Shown here: one piece after another, positions 1-12,635 of the stretch
Numbering within the stretch: the first letter of the stretch is position 1
Layout of the letters: the number at the start of each line of letters is the position of its first letter
Assembly: GCA_028274465.1 (NCBI GenBank)
Contig: CM051456.1
Span: 10,443,745-10,507,744, forward strand
Source of the DNA: Plantago ovata
Lineage: Eukaryota > Streptophyta > Magnoliopsida > Lamiales > Plantaginaceae
Direction: 5' to 3'
DNA length: 64,000 nucleotides
Program-made: the position numbers and the translations under genes
Notes under the pieces: model-generated
What the model was told of the DNA's origin: nothing
Databases searched by the model: none
Seen by the model: only the letters and a program-made list of their open reading frames with translations

Positions 1-2851
1 ACACTTGCTTCTGATTACACCAAGAACAAGTATTAGGAAAATGTGTGTAATTAATACATATAACACTTACAGTAGACGCGCCAACTCTCAAAGTAGAACT
101 CTTTCCACAATCAGAAGGAAATGACGACTTTTGACTGATGGGCACAGTAGCATGATGCTCTATCTCTGTGTTCTTGCTTGCATAAGACCCTGTCCAACAA
201 ACCATGAAAACACAATTCAAAATCAACATAAATTTGCTAATGAGATGACAATTTCCTTGATAACCAAGTAGTAGTATCTTTTGTTTGGTACAAGGAAGAT
301 GGGGGAAAGAACATAAGGTCGTAGTAGGAAGTAGTTACCCTCTCGACTTTGGTGTAAAGAAGGTGCAGGATTCTGGTCTCTTATTGGAGCTGTAGGCACT
401 GAAGTCGAACCATAAACCTCATCTGCTTTAAGATGACTAAGTACAGTTAGCCAGAGTGAAGTTATCTCCTTTTCCGGGAATGTTTCTGCAACCTTGGAAA
501 AAGCAAGGAGGATCTGTTGCTCAGAATATCCCATGCGGACAAACTATCCAAAGAGGCAAAGAATTGGAAACAAATGTGAGCATCAAGTCATTTGAGAAAG
601 GGGGAAAATAAAAAAACCGAGGCACATGATTATTAAAGAAACCTGTATCATGGTTAGATATGTAATGACCCATGGACACAAGTGCAAGACAATTAGTGGT
701 AATTAAAGCTTTGAATCGTGATAACACATTATTTGCATATCGCTTCAAGTAAATATAATCTGCTGCTTGTCTAACATGACTTGGAATAAAAAAAAAGGTA
801 ACCACAAAAGAAAATAGTAGGATTGAAAGGGGATTTCAACTATTCAATTTTCCAGAACTCATATCGATTAAAAGACAGACCTTATCAATACATTCCGGTG
901 GAACATCTATTGATTTCTTTCGCTTTTTTGAACAAATAGATAGCTGTGTTGTTTGTCCAACTAAAGTCCTAATACTGTCCACATCTGGGGAGTCTTCATC
1001 CAAATCAACTATCACTTTGTCTACTCGGTTCGAGTTTAGATTGGTTTTCTCCTTGGAATTCGAAGTTGAACTCTCCAAACTTTTATTTCCATCACCCAGT
1101 CCAGATCTCGATAGACACACACGTGCTACATCCTTCCCTTCATCCGTCAGCATATACCTGTAAGCATGGTTATTGGTAGAAAAGGATTAAACAGTCAGAG
1201 CCCATTCATGTATTAAGGAAAACAAGCTGTGTGGACTGTTAAATGCACAAGTTTTTGCACTAAGAAAGAAGAGGGAGATGACTATTAACAGATTAAAAAA
1301 ATAAAGTGAAATGATCATGGACAGATCGATTAGCATGACGATCTTAATAGAGTGGATTACCATTATCCTGCTACAGTCAAAGTATTTGAAAAGAACCCGT
1401 TCAATTGGATGTAGTATTTTTAAAATAGAGATGTAATCTTATGATTTTTACTAAGTACACAAAAAGGTGTTCAGCTATTAGTAGCAAAGTAGTTGACGCT
1501 AAAGGCTAGGCCTTCAAAGTTCTCTCTCAATACTTCATATTATAAACGACTGCGTTTTTGACACTTAAACAGAGAAATTTATACCTAACATCAATAGCAT
1601 ATCTACCAATTGAAAACACACCAAAACGTTTGAGACTGAAGATGGGTGGTAATTTCTTGCAGCTCACATAACTCTTCCCCATCTTAAACCATAGAGACTA
1701 ATTCAGGTCCACATACGCGTAAAGAAGAAGGATTGGGGAGAGAGGGTGGTTCTATCAGTAACCTACTTTTCAGGGTTGCTTGCCTTCACAACAAGGCCTT
1801 TATCTAACAGAGTTTTCATGCCGCTCCAGTTTTCATGCTTTCCTTTTGCCTTTTCTGCCCTGGAGGCACAAACAAAAAAAAAAAAAAAGAAGAAGAAGAA
1901 GACATCATTGACGCCATGCAGAATGACAATAATGATAGAAATTGATATTCTAATTAAAACGTCAAACTTACGCAATTGGGACACGCGAAAATTCCCTTGT
2001 ATCAGCTGCATCTATAAGTTCTTGTTTGCGCATAAATTCAGAACCACTTTCCATCGCCCTAGAGCAAGTGTAAAAAAATGAAGCCAACAAAAACTCAATC
2101 TACTAGCTTCACACCAAGGACCCCCCCCAAAAAAAAAGAAAAAAAAAAGACAAATAAGACAGAAACAAAGCCTACTTCCCTACCCACGGTGCATGGGTCA
2201 GGAAAAACAAAACAATTTTTTTTTTTTATTTAGAATATATACTGAATGTCAAACTAAAACCTACTTGAATAGTGTAATCAGTATGGCATAAGCAGCGGAA
2301 TTCTTTTGTGGCACATAGCGCTTAGTTCCCTTTTTCTTCTTTCCTGATAATGCACGAAAAAAGAACCATATACATTTCAAAAAGAGTTTGATAAAAATCA
2401 CCCACAAATTTTGTACATGAGTTGTAGGTTGAATAATTTACCCTTGTCAGCCAACTGCTCGTTCTCTGGCACACCAGAATCTGTCCCGAAAAACGGTTGC
2501 ATTTTCTTCAGAATCCACTTGCCTACACCCCTACACATTCATCAACATATGCCATCAGAAAAGGAACAATTTCAAGAACTACAAGTACTAAATTGTCACT
2601 TGGAAAGTTAAGTAATTGAACTCACCAACCCAATAAAAAAGCCAAAATAAAACTTACTTGATTTCTGACAGCTCCTTTAGGGTTTGAATCGGCTTCTTGC
2701 AGTTACTGATATTCAAATGAGCCTTGGAGAAGGTGAATTCCCAGTTGTCGGAAATACCCTTCTTGCCCTGAGCAATTTCTTGCCGCTTCTCCAGCAGATA
2801 CGCCAGGAGCTGTTCGTTTTCCGGGCATTTCGGTTGCGTCTGATAACTCAT
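1..2851 (-). CDS. MUS81: MUS81 crossover-junction endonuclease, 5' half (partial, runs off the left edge)
   Basis: MUS81 is the catalytic subunit of a nuclear structure-specific endonuclease (partner EME1) that cuts branched recombination and replication intermediates. Exons inferred by eye: 2851-2658, 2530-2442, 2343-2265, 2058-1972, 1859-1767, 1157-881, 543-339, 189-71, and probably one beginning at 10. All junctions are GT-AG and keep frame. Exons 1-2 encode the N-terminal helix-hairpin-helix-like domain (CPENEQLLAYLLEKRQEIA, then KGVGKWILKKMQPFF). Exons 4-5 give the winged-helix-like region, with GLVVKASNPEKYMLT across the next junction. Exon 6 is a serine- and acid-rich linker, and exon 7 (FVRMGYSEQQILLAFSKVA) looks like a UBA-type helix bundle. 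The ERCC4 nuclease domain with the ERKxxxD motif is not in the window. I chose the ATG at 2851 because MSYQ leads straight into conserved sequence; an in-frame ATG at 2875 is possible. A duplicated start region lies just upstream. Confidence 0.88.
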
Positions 2852-3008
2852 TGGCACGATTGAGAGCAAATTCACGAGGGGTTTCTCATCTTCTTAGGTT
2901 TGATGGTTCGTTATCCGGGCACTTCGATTGCTTCAGATTACTCATTAGCACAATTGAGTGCAAATTCACGAGGTACAGTAAGGGCTTTTCATCTTTTTAG
3001 GGTTTGAG
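2812..3008. repeat. Imperfect ~95-bp tandem duplication spanning the MUS81 start codon
   Basis: Two head-to-tail copies, about 2812-2906 and 2907-3008, share blocks such as CCGGGCAYTTCGRTTG, TTAGCACAATTGAG and CAAATTCACGAGG. The first contains the real MUS81 start and its first codons (read on the minus strand). The second contains a matching ATG at 2945 opening a 19-codon reading frame that stops at 2886. Its peptide begins MSNLKQSKCPDNE, against MSYQTQPKCPENE in the gene. This supports a local duplication rather than chance. Confidence 0.8.
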
Positions 3009-4500
3009 GAGCTTTTGTTTGGGGAACATTTGCGCGCCACGGAGAGTGTCAGTTCGATTTGAAGTGCAAGTTGCAGGCCTCGCGGAAATTGCAATTTGCG
3101 CCCTTAATTTTGGTTCACAAGAAATATAATTTAGTTGTAACAAGCAATTTTGGCGCGTGCGAATTCTCATTCTCACGTCTCACGTCTTAGAATTTTTGCA
3201 ATATCGTATGAATACAAAAAAAAAAAAAAGTACAGTATATTGTAAATTGGCAAATTGGGGAGAAGGAAAAGAATGATATGCATAGCACATGAGCAGTTAA
3301 ATAGATGAGGACAAACATATAAACGTGATAGTGGTAGTTTTCTCTAGATTAGTGGGGTAAAATGGGAAAATCAAATATTTGGTATTACAACTACCATTAG
3401 TGAAAAAAGAGATTTTCTTTTTATAAGTAGTATAGATATACGAGTCAAACATGACATTGGTTGACCAAATAGGAAGTTTGTAATGAAATTGATGAAGTAT
3501 ATCACAATGGATTAATCCATTGACCCGGATTGGATTTCGAGTAAATTTATAGATGGAAATGGACCGAAAAACATTTGTAAAACAAAATCATTCTCACCGT
3601 ACAAGTCTACCACCACTTTATAAAATTCAATCCGTTCATCAAAGTTTATGCGTGTTAATCACCTCCACAACCAAATTTCTTCGACATACTTTAGTATCCT
3701 CACTCACCACGCTCAATTAAGCTTGTGGACCAAACAATCATAAGTCGTCCCCTTCGAATTCAAATATGGAACCATGGGGCTTTAATCGAGCGTCTCTATT
3801 CGGCGGAGATTTTGGTGGGGAAATCAATAAGAAGATGACAATAGACACGTGAGGTTGCAAAAGTTGCCAAAGTTAGCAATATTTTGTGATTTGGGATCTT
3901 TAGAGGTATATGGCTAATTATGGCGATATTTTCTGATTTGGGAGAGAAAATTGCCAAAGTTAACAATATCTTATGGGTTTTGTTGTATTATGTTTTTGCA
4001 TTGACAAAGGGAGAGAAATTATTACATGGGTTTATAAGGAAAGAACAAGTGATGGGTTTAGTGGTGAGAATGGGACCAACGTAGAACAACTCGGCCGACC
4101 CGTTAAAATTAGCCTCGACACAGCCCATTAAGAAATAGGGCCCGACACGAATCACATTTTATAAGGTTGAGCGGACTGTCATTGATGGATTATTATCATG
4201 TGTCATTGATGGATCCGGACTGAATTTCGTTGGTCATATCCAATCCGAATGAGCAAATTATTAAGGATGGATTTGATCCATCTATATATACCGGATTCAA
4301 AAGGAACATATTTGAATTGGGCCCAATCCATCCAATTGACATATGTTGGATACGATTTTTTTAAAAACTAAGAACACTTTCTTATTATCAAAACAGGTTA
4401 GTACAACGCCGATCATAACACGGGGATCAACTAAATTCTTGAACGTCATGCATCCATGCACAATGTTTTGTATAATCAAACGACTCAGCTGTAGTCAGTG
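2852..4500. other. Intergenic region upstream of MUS81
   Basis: AT-rich and without a convincing reading frame. It contains the duplicated MUS81 leader (to about 3008), a partial Stowaway-like MITE end at 3437-3499, and a stretch at 4070-4340 with GGGCCCGACACGA-like and GGATCC/GGATTTGATCC-like motifs, resembling the low-complexity motif repeats found at transposon ends in plants. No RNA gene was recognised. Confidence 0.5.
3437..3499 (-). mobile_element. Stowaway-like MITE, one end only
   Basis: The sequence from CGAGTCAAACATGAC to GAAATTGATGAAGTA matches the right part of the full copy at 60658-60892 with few differences, including GACCAAATAGGAAGTTTGTAATGAAAT. The other half is not recognisable, so this is a truncated relic. 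Direct similarity between two places in the window is the evidence; the Stowaway assignment rests on the TIR of the full copy. Confidence 0.6.
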
Positions 4501-4965
4501 TAGCAACAAAAATCATTTAATTCCTTGTTACCCATATTATGTAAATTGTCTCTGCACGAGCCAGTTTAAGTAAAAGTGCTTTAGCCCCTTTTTCAACTGT
4601 CCCTCTAATCAACCATTCATTCTCTTGAACACATCCTTGTGGTTGCCTACTAATCTTCAACCAGAGAAGCACTTCAGCCCATACTAATTTACAAGTAAAT
4701 GCACGCTCAAAGAAAATATGTTGGAAAGACTCATGATTTTTACAAAAGCAACAATTGGCGTCCACCATCATACCCAACCTAAGCAACCAATCTTTAGTTG
4801 CAAGTTTTCCATGTAGGCACATCCAAAGAACGAACAAAGTTCACATCCTAGCTTTGGGTGTATAGAATTTTCCTCCATGCCACTTCATTCCTTTCATCCC
4901 TGAGCTCATGGTAAAATCGTGTTTATGGGAAATTTGCTTCCACTTGTGACTCCATTCCGGACTTG
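4500..4965 (-). mobile_element. LINE fragment with zf-RVT (reverse transcriptase zinc-binding) region
   Basis: The minus strand encodes about 105 codons (4837-4517) with the pattern of the plant LINE zf-RVT domain: LWMCLHGKLATKDWLLRLGM, then CCFCKNHESFQHIFFE and a downstream TIYIIWVTRN segment. The Cys-Cys-x-Cys and Glu-Ser-x-x-His spacing matches that domain. Further upstream (about 4850-4965) another frame gives ELRDERNEVAWRKI, which belongs to the same region, so at least one frameshift is present. No reverse transcriptase core, 5' end or poly(A) tail was seen. This is a short dead piece of a non-LTR element, unrelated to the neighbouring genes. Confidence 0.7.
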
Positions 4966-5400
4966 ACTATGGGAGACATTGCTCCTATGCTTCAACAGTG
5001 CACTGAAAATCCAGGAATTGTATGTCCTTGGAATAAAATCCATCACAAGTGTATACTATTAATTAATTCAACAAATTAAGTAGGAGATTATATGAGAAAG
5101 ATAAACGACATTCACTTACTGTTTTGTAGAATTGCATGGTTGCAACTTGCAAGTGATGTGATAATGAGCTTTTGTAAATCAACAGTTTAACACCCTAATC
5201 TAGCATTATCCTAAAATGTGATTGTAACAAAAATACAAAAAGGTGAAGGACTTGTTCATAATTATACTATAGTTTAACAGCCTAAAGTGTAAAGGGTGGA
5301 AACAAGATTTTGATTTAGTACAATTTCTTGTTAACCTTTCTTCATCAGCCACAATCTGTACAATGGCAAATTCCGTCTGAAAGATGCACCAGAAGCTCAC

Positions 5401-8400
5401 ATGGCTACTGCTATATCATTTCATTTCACTCGTCTTGCTTCGCAATTACCTATCCTTTCATGTCACTTCACCCCTCTCTGCCGCTCTCTTTCCACAAGCT
5501 GCCATCGCCCTCAAGCGCTACTGCTTACCCGCCACCGTTGCCCGCCGGCTCTCCTCCGACCCGCCAGACGTCGTTTCTACTGTGTCTCAGCGTCCCCCAC
5601 TATATCCAAAGGTACGCCCTTTATACTTTAGTGACCTCTGCAATGTCTTTTCTCTTGGGCAATTCGTCGAACAGGTGGTGTGTGTCTGGTTAATGTGGTT
5701 TCAGCATCTTTACTTTTACTTTTGTATGTTTCATATTGAGATTAGGTTGCTATACTATAGACTATAGTAGTATTGTGGCACTAAAGTACTTTAATCAGCT
5801 AGGACATTAAAGATGTTGCTAAAGTACATGTTCTCTTATGCAGATTGGAAAAATCACAGTGATGTGTCTGATGAGAAATACAATGTGATTGTTGTTGGGG
5901 GAGGCCATGCTGGCTGTGAAGCTGCGCTTGCATCAGCAAGGTTAGGGGCCAGGACACTTCTTCTCACTCTCAATATCGACCGTATTGCATGGCAGGTCTG
6001 TTCATAAGTCCTGAATTGTGAATACTCTATGTTATTCTATAAATCTACTTTTACAAATTATCGTGTTTTCCGTGCAGCCTTGCAACCCCGCTGTTGGTGG
6101 GCCTGCAAAGTCTCAACTTGTACATGAAGTGGATGCACTTGGTGGTGAAATGGGAAAGATTGCAGATAGGTGTGTATTATAGTACATTATTTTACCATGT
6201 TAGAATTGTATGACCTACCGGACGCCACTGCTATTTTTTTCAAATTATTTCAAGTTCAGGCCAGATAGCCTACTCAACGTGAACCATCTACTATTATGAC
6301 ATCTACTGCACTTCCCTAGAAATGGCTCTCTCATTTGGCTTCTGAAGCTTTATTATTATTGAGTACTGATTATCAATCTTATAAGGTGGACAATTTCCCA
6401 GTTGCTTCTGATATATCTATTTTTTTTTTTTTTATCCTTCTGCTTTATATACAAGTGTTAATGGTTGGTAATATTAATTTTAAAAAAGAAAAAAGTCACA
6501 TAGATTGGTATGTAGAAGGAATATTAACAAAGAACTTTAAAGTATTTCAGTATTTGGAATATGGTTGTTCAGACTCAGATTGGTTCATATGCTGTGAGAA
6601 TGCCTGCCATTGTCATTGTCTAAATTGCTGTTTTAGCACTTCAAATAATAAAAAACTTGAATAAAGTTTTGCTTTCTAGTTTTTAGATTGAGATCTTCAT
6701 CCTTTTTAGAGCGATTGTTCATATACCTCTGAAAATTTGCGTTTTGGATCTTTTTTTCTTCCTATTTCAGGTGCTACTTGCAAAAGAGAATTCTGAATCT
6801 CTCAAGGGGCCCTGCTGTTAGGGCTCTGCGTGCTCAAACTGATAAAAGAGAATATGCATTGGAGATGAAGAAGATTGTGGAGAGGCAAGTTCATTTATGC
6901 ATCTAGTACTTTTTCCTTGTTTATATTTGTCTATTGGCCAGAATTATATTCTTTAAGTTATTTGTAATTAGATCAAAAGAATCTTTGTTTACAACTACAA
7001 TGGTCTTTTAGTTGCCGAAAGTATAAATTCCTGTGAGACTCTATCCGTGTTTGAGCTTGGAAAATTCCATGTGCTTTTTTACTGCATTTGCTGCCAGTTT
7101 TTAACTATTTATTCTGGTTTTCAGTACTCCAAACCTTTCTATCAGAGAAGCCATGGTGACAGATCTCCTGGTGGGAAAGAATGACAATGTGGAGGGTGTT
7201 AGCACATTCTTTGGCATGAATTTCTATGCACCTTCTGTAGTTCTCACGACTGGTACTTTCATGAGTGGGAAGATTTGGGTTGGCAAAACTTCCATGCCTT
7301 CTGGAAGAGCTGGTGAATCAGCTTCCCATGGTCTGACAGAAAACTTGGTACAGTTTGGTTTTGAGACGGACAGGCTAAAGACTGGAACCCCTGCTCGAGT
7401 AGATTCACGTACAGTCGATTACTCTGTATTGGAACCTCAACACGGAGATGAAGAGGTCATCTCACTAAAACTAATATGTAGGTTCAGTAACAGTTTTATG
7501 AAAATGAGTTTCTCCTCTTGTTATTTGGTTAACTGTCTATTTACTGGTAATGTTTAGACTACTTGCTTCTGCATGATGTTTCTTTATTTTTAAAATATTG
7601 AGACATCTGCAGGAAAATGTTTTCTTTTTCTTTCAGGTTACTTCTGTGCTGCCAAATATATAAAAACAATTATTGGAATACTTGATAGAACTTATTCTAA
7701 TGTTTTCCAAAATGAACCACTTGCTATTTGCAAGCGATTTGGTCTGCACATTAGCACATATGTTAGGCTGTCTTTGACCATTTCCTTTTGTGAGCTTCTA
7801 ATCCTGCTTGGTGAAACTGCATGCTAGATAAAGGCTTAAGCTCAATGTTCTCTGCAACTTAGTAAGCGGTCTCTAAGGCTGAATCGTACTCTGTAGTGAG
7901 ATCACAGTTGGCCATGTTACACCTGATCTTGAACATCTAAACTAGCCTTGAACATAGTAATGAGAAACAAGCTCAGCAAATAAAATGTTTGGCATATCTT
8001 GTTCTACATTTGAGGTGCTGTAACCATATCTCATGCTTCAGTGAGTTTGTCATCTTAACGGCTTTTTTATGATCTTACCTGCGTGCTAGACAATATGTAT
8101 AATCTTGAAACTCGTTGGAACGTTTACTTATCTGTATGTTGGTATTTACTGATTAGCTTACGTTGTAAACTTGGTACCAATTCAACTCAATCAACAACAG
8201 ATAAACTGGTTCAGCTTTGATCCTGACTACCATGTTGAAAGAGAACAAATGTGTTGTTATCTTACTCGCACTACAAAAAAGACACATGAGCTAATCAAAG
8301 AGAACTTGCATGAGACCCCGACTTACGGAGGATGGGTGGAAGCTAAGGGGCCTCGCTACTGCCCCTCCATTGAGGACAAGGTGGGCGACTTTCCCTTTGT

Positions 8401-11400
8401 TTATATATTTAGTCGCACAAATCAAGCTTTGCAGAAATCTCATTTCTATTAGGTTCTGTATGTGGAAATGCAAGTTATTCTAGACTCATTGCTTCTATAT
8501 GTTGATCTTTCCCTGTATCCAGATCGTCAGATTCCAGGATAAGGAGTCACATCAAATATTTCTAGAACCTGAAGGCCGAAGTGTGCCTGAACTCTATGTG
8601 CAGGTAATATATCAACACCCGCCCGGTTCTCTTTTTCTTCTCAATTGTGTGTGTGTGTGTGTTTTATTTTTTTTATTTTAATACTGCAAATCTTTTACGT
8701 AAAACGATTCGTCATCTGATTTCTGATGCATGAGATTTTAGGTTTGAGTATACTGGTTCACTTATTGTTTTTTGTATGAAACCGATGTAGTGCAAAGATC
8801 ATCTATTATTACTAATATGTACCTGTCTGGAACTAAAGCAAACAGTTCAAGGTCTTTTACTGAAAATATATTTCGGTGACGCATTGCAAATTTATATCAA
8901 GAACAGGAAAATTCCTCACTGAAGTTAAACTATCTTAGCCTGATATATGTGGATGGCTTGTTTAATAAGAAAAAAATCCTAAGAAGATAATTTCTGCTAC
9001 AATCCAAGTATCCAATTACCAGAAATGAGAAATTTAAGCGAGTCCTTATGTATTCTTTGCTAGTTTTAATGCCAATCAGGCCAATTGTCTTACCCTGTAG
9101 AAGGACCATATGGTCTGCTTATTGTACAGGGATTCTCTACTGGTTTACCAGAAAGACTGCAGCTGCCACTCTTAAGAACTCTGCCTGGACTGGAGAATTG
9201 TTCAATGCTGAGGCCGGCTTATGCTGTGGAATATGATTACTTGCCAGCACATCAGTGCTTTAGATCCCTCATGACAAAGACAATTGAAGGACTTTTTTTC
9301 TCGGGTCAAATAAATGGAACAACTGGATATGAGGAAGCAGCAGCTCAGGTATTCAGCTATGTCGCAAATAAATACTCATTTTACCTTGACTCTCTGTAAC
9401 CTACTATGCTTCTCTTCAATTTCTTGCTATCTGTTAGGGCATTGTTTCTGGAATAAATGCTGCTAGACATTCAGATGGTAAATCTCTCATTGTGCTTGAG
9501 AGGGAAAGCAGTTACATTGGAACCTTGATTGATGATCTTGTAACAAAGGATCTCAGAGAGCCTTACCGCATGTTAACTAGGTAAATAACTATTCAGACTT
9601 CTTTTTTTTTTTTTATTTTTTTTTATTTTTTTTTATTTTTTAATAACTTGATGCTGTGCACATGCTTCCAGAAAAGATAAGTTTGGGAAATGATCAATAA
9701 TATCAAAATAGAATCTAATAAATTAGGCAGGCTAATGATGTTATGGACATAAGGCATACGCAAGCAAACTACTGGGTGATATATGGAACAAATTAGCAAG
9801 TAGCAACAGTAGACTCAAAACACAGAAGACAATAGTTTGCTTGAATATTGCTGTTTCTCGTGTATTATCAAACTCCATCAGTTGATTGTGGCCTTTGTGG
9901 GATTTGACTTTAAAAAATGAAGTAAAAGTTTGATGAATCTTGAAACAGCAGATAAATCATTCAAGATTTTATTTTGCAGGGGAAAACACATGATTCTGTT
10001 TTGTTTGTCTGAATAGCTCCAAAAAGAAAATTTCATTTCAGGATATAATACTTCAACTACCCGTAAAAACAATTGGAGTCCTAGTTGTTTATGATGTAAA
10101 AGTAGTTTTGCACTTCACAACTTTACACTCTCTTCTTTTGGTTCTTGTGACTTGTGAATTGTATGTTTTGCTCATCATTCCTGAATCTTTTGGGATATTC
10201 TCCTTTTGGTCATGAATTCCAGCCGCTCGGAACATAGGCTTCTTTTACGATCTGATAATGCGGACAGCCGCCTCACACCTCTGGGTCGTGAAATTGGTTT
10301 GATAGATGATAGGCGATGGAAGATATATCAGGACAAGCAGGCTAGAATCTCCGAAGAGAAAAAGCGGCTCAAGACAGTCAGGATTTCAGGTATGCAGTCT
10401 CTTCTATTATTGTTCGCAGGAGTTTCTAGCAGAATCATTGTAATTGTTATTACCATAACCTTATTAAGGTTCTTCATATGGTTATTCTAAATGCCAAAGA
10501 TTGTTTATTATCACAAATTATTATACTTCCTGGGGGAATTGCTGCAGTATTTAACCCTTTGACCTGAAGGACATGATGATACAAAAATTACATTCTATTT
10601 TTTCCTACTATAAACAAGAATGGTTGTGATAAAATAAATGCTTATTGAAATTTTAATAACAAACAAAATCTTAAACTAACTAATAGTATTACTTTTTTTT
10701 TTTCTTTTTCCTTTTGTGTTCCAAGGAGGAGATCTAGCCACTGAAATCTCTGAGGTTTCTGGTCAGCCAGTAAAGGACTCATCTACATTGGAAGCCCTTC
10801 TAAAGAAGCCACACGTGCATTATAAAATCTTTGACAATCATGGATATGGGAGTGATGTGCTATCTAGGGTGGACAAAGAGTGTATAGAAATAGACATCAA
10901 GTACGAGGGCTTCATTCTACGTCAGCAGAGTCAACTTCAGCAGGTAGTGTATTTCACATCATGGCTTCTACTTGGCACTTAAGCACACTATTCTAAGTTA
11001 TTCAGTGTAACTGTCTTGTCTTAGAGCCAATTGCTTGTTAGTATTCTTGATTCCATTATTTGGCTCTTCTCTATTGCATCTAATTGCCTTGCTTTTAAAG
11101 TTTCTGCTGTGTTGTTTAGATCTTTAGGTTCACTGGTAAAATTTCTTGTTTATGGCCTTATTTTCTTGTAGATGGTTCATCAACAGCACAAACGGCTACC
11201 GGCTGACCTTGATTACTTTTCCATGGAAACTTTATCGCACGAGTCGCGTGAGAAACTATCAAAGGTAAGTTTTCGCCTATTGTTCGCTATTCCTTTGGCT
11301 TTGTGGACTTTTTTTCATTACATACTGAGCCAATCCTTTCCCTCGTATTGAGAAAAATCCAAAGTGCAAAACTTATACATTCCGCAATTGTACAGGTGAG

Positions 11401-11593
11401 ACCAGAAACGATAGGGCAAGCAAGTAGAGTTGGTGGAGTAAGCCCTGCTGATATTACAGCACTCTTAATCATCCTAGAATCAAACCGGAGGAAAGCCCAA
11501 GAACAGAGACGACATCAAACACCAACATCAGCCTTGGCAGATGGTAACCAAGAAATATTGCATGTGCCCATTGAAGAATCAGTCAATGCCTAA
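5401..11593 (+). CDS. GIDA: MnmG/GidA-family tRNA uridine-34 modification enzyme, organelle-targeted
   Basis: FAD-dependent partner of MnmE that installs the (carboxymethyl)aminomethyl group on wobble uridine of certain tRNAs; the plant form acts in mitochondria and/or chloroplasts. Exons: 5401-5611, 5844-5995, 6078-6169, 6771-6884, 7125-7455, 8201-8380, 8523-8603, 9130-9348, 9438-9580, 10223-10389, 10726-10943, 11172-11264, 11396-11593; the sum is 732 codons plus stop. Residues 1-70 are Arg/Ser-rich and acid-poor, as in a transit peptide. The Rossmann FAD motif [12 protein letters not shown] follows at about 86-97, then [14 protein letters not shown]. Both family signatures are present: [15 protein letters not shown] (spanning exons 6/7) and [17 protein letters not shown] (exons 8/9). 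The C-terminal helical MnmE-binding part ends in [18 protein letters not shown]. Intron 4 has a GC donor. The start is the first ATG of the transit-peptide frame. No sign of decay. Confidence 0.95.
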
Positions 11594-12635
11594 ACTATAT
11601 CCATTTAGATAACAGTCCCTCAAGTGAACTTAGATGCAAGTCGATGCCTGAACTATACTCGTGATGCCACAGATGGATTCCTGTGGTCTTGACTCTTGAT
11701 CTGGTTCTAATCTGATGATTGATGCAAGCTATTTCGTGCTACCTCGATGACTTTGCCACGATTGACACGAACAGTTTCTGCTGTCATTGATATTTTTGTG
11801 AGCAGAGTGTGAACTGTAGACCCTCAGTGTACACAGCTGTAACATCATCATTTCATTTAGGACCTTAGGTTATTATCTATATCGATTTTTCCCAAATGTT
11901 ATTGGTCAGTGATCTGTTCATGTGAACTCCAGTAAATGGGAATTAACACTTTGAATCTAATCATACCTTTTTAACTGCTTGCTAACATTGTAAAAGCAAT
12001 ATAGTTCCTCCATCTTAGTCTCTACCAGTACAAAATGGAATATTGCCCTGTTTTACGAATGAATGCAAATTTCAGGTCTGACAACTTATGGTTTCACCGG
12101 AATACAAGACTATACAGTAGTAATATGCAAGCCGGAGATGGGGGATTCTTTGAAGATAGTGGTGATTTTCTTCGAATGGAGTCTATTTATTAATTTATGA
12201 TTCCTAATGGATTATACATCAACAGAACTTTTTGGGAGCAAGGCTTTCTGTGATTCCGAAACAATTCTCATCTTCTATATCAGTCCAATCCTTTTTATCC
12301 ATTGGCGATTCGCTTTCCTTCACAAACAACAATGAAACAAGCGAGACATAAACAAGATTATAAACCCAGCTACAAGTTGTTCTCTATTAAAGAACAGGCA
12401 TAAGTGCAGAGGTTCACCTCAAAGCATAAACAAGCTGCGAAATTCATCGCACACAAAGGCATTGCTTCTTAGTTCTTACAAGCAAATGCAGGGGAATCCA
12501 TGCTAGGCCAAGTAGAAAATAATTTCACAGAAACTTATTCTATAGAGATAATTTATCCTAATTACATACTATATAGCCTCTATATATATATCTATAAACA
12601 CCATGAAATAAACACATTACATTTCTCATAAGATT
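11594..12635. other. Convergent 3' regions of MnmG and the BT1 transporter
   Basis: The two genes face each other across about 1 kb. The first part is the presumed MnmG 3' UTR and the part near 12540-12635 the presumed transporter 3' UTR. No coding region, structured RNA or repeat was recognised. Confidence 0.5.

Noticed and set aside
1870-1910. Poly(A)/GAA-rich tract inside the MUS81 gene read as coding (Lys-rich ORF)
   Set aside because: It lies in the intron just before the exon at 1859-1767 and forms its pyrimidine tract on the minus strand. The conserved MUS81 frame does not use it.
4297-4479. 60-codon minus-strand frame downstream of the LINE fragment
   Set aside because: No resemblance to LINE proteins or any other family; AT-driven chance frame.
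5328-5767. Two further plus-strand frames of 121 and 127 codons overlapping MnmG exon 1
   Set aside because: They are frame shadows of the C-rich transit-peptide exon and continue into intron 1. Only the frame starting at 5401 splices into conserved MnmG sequence.
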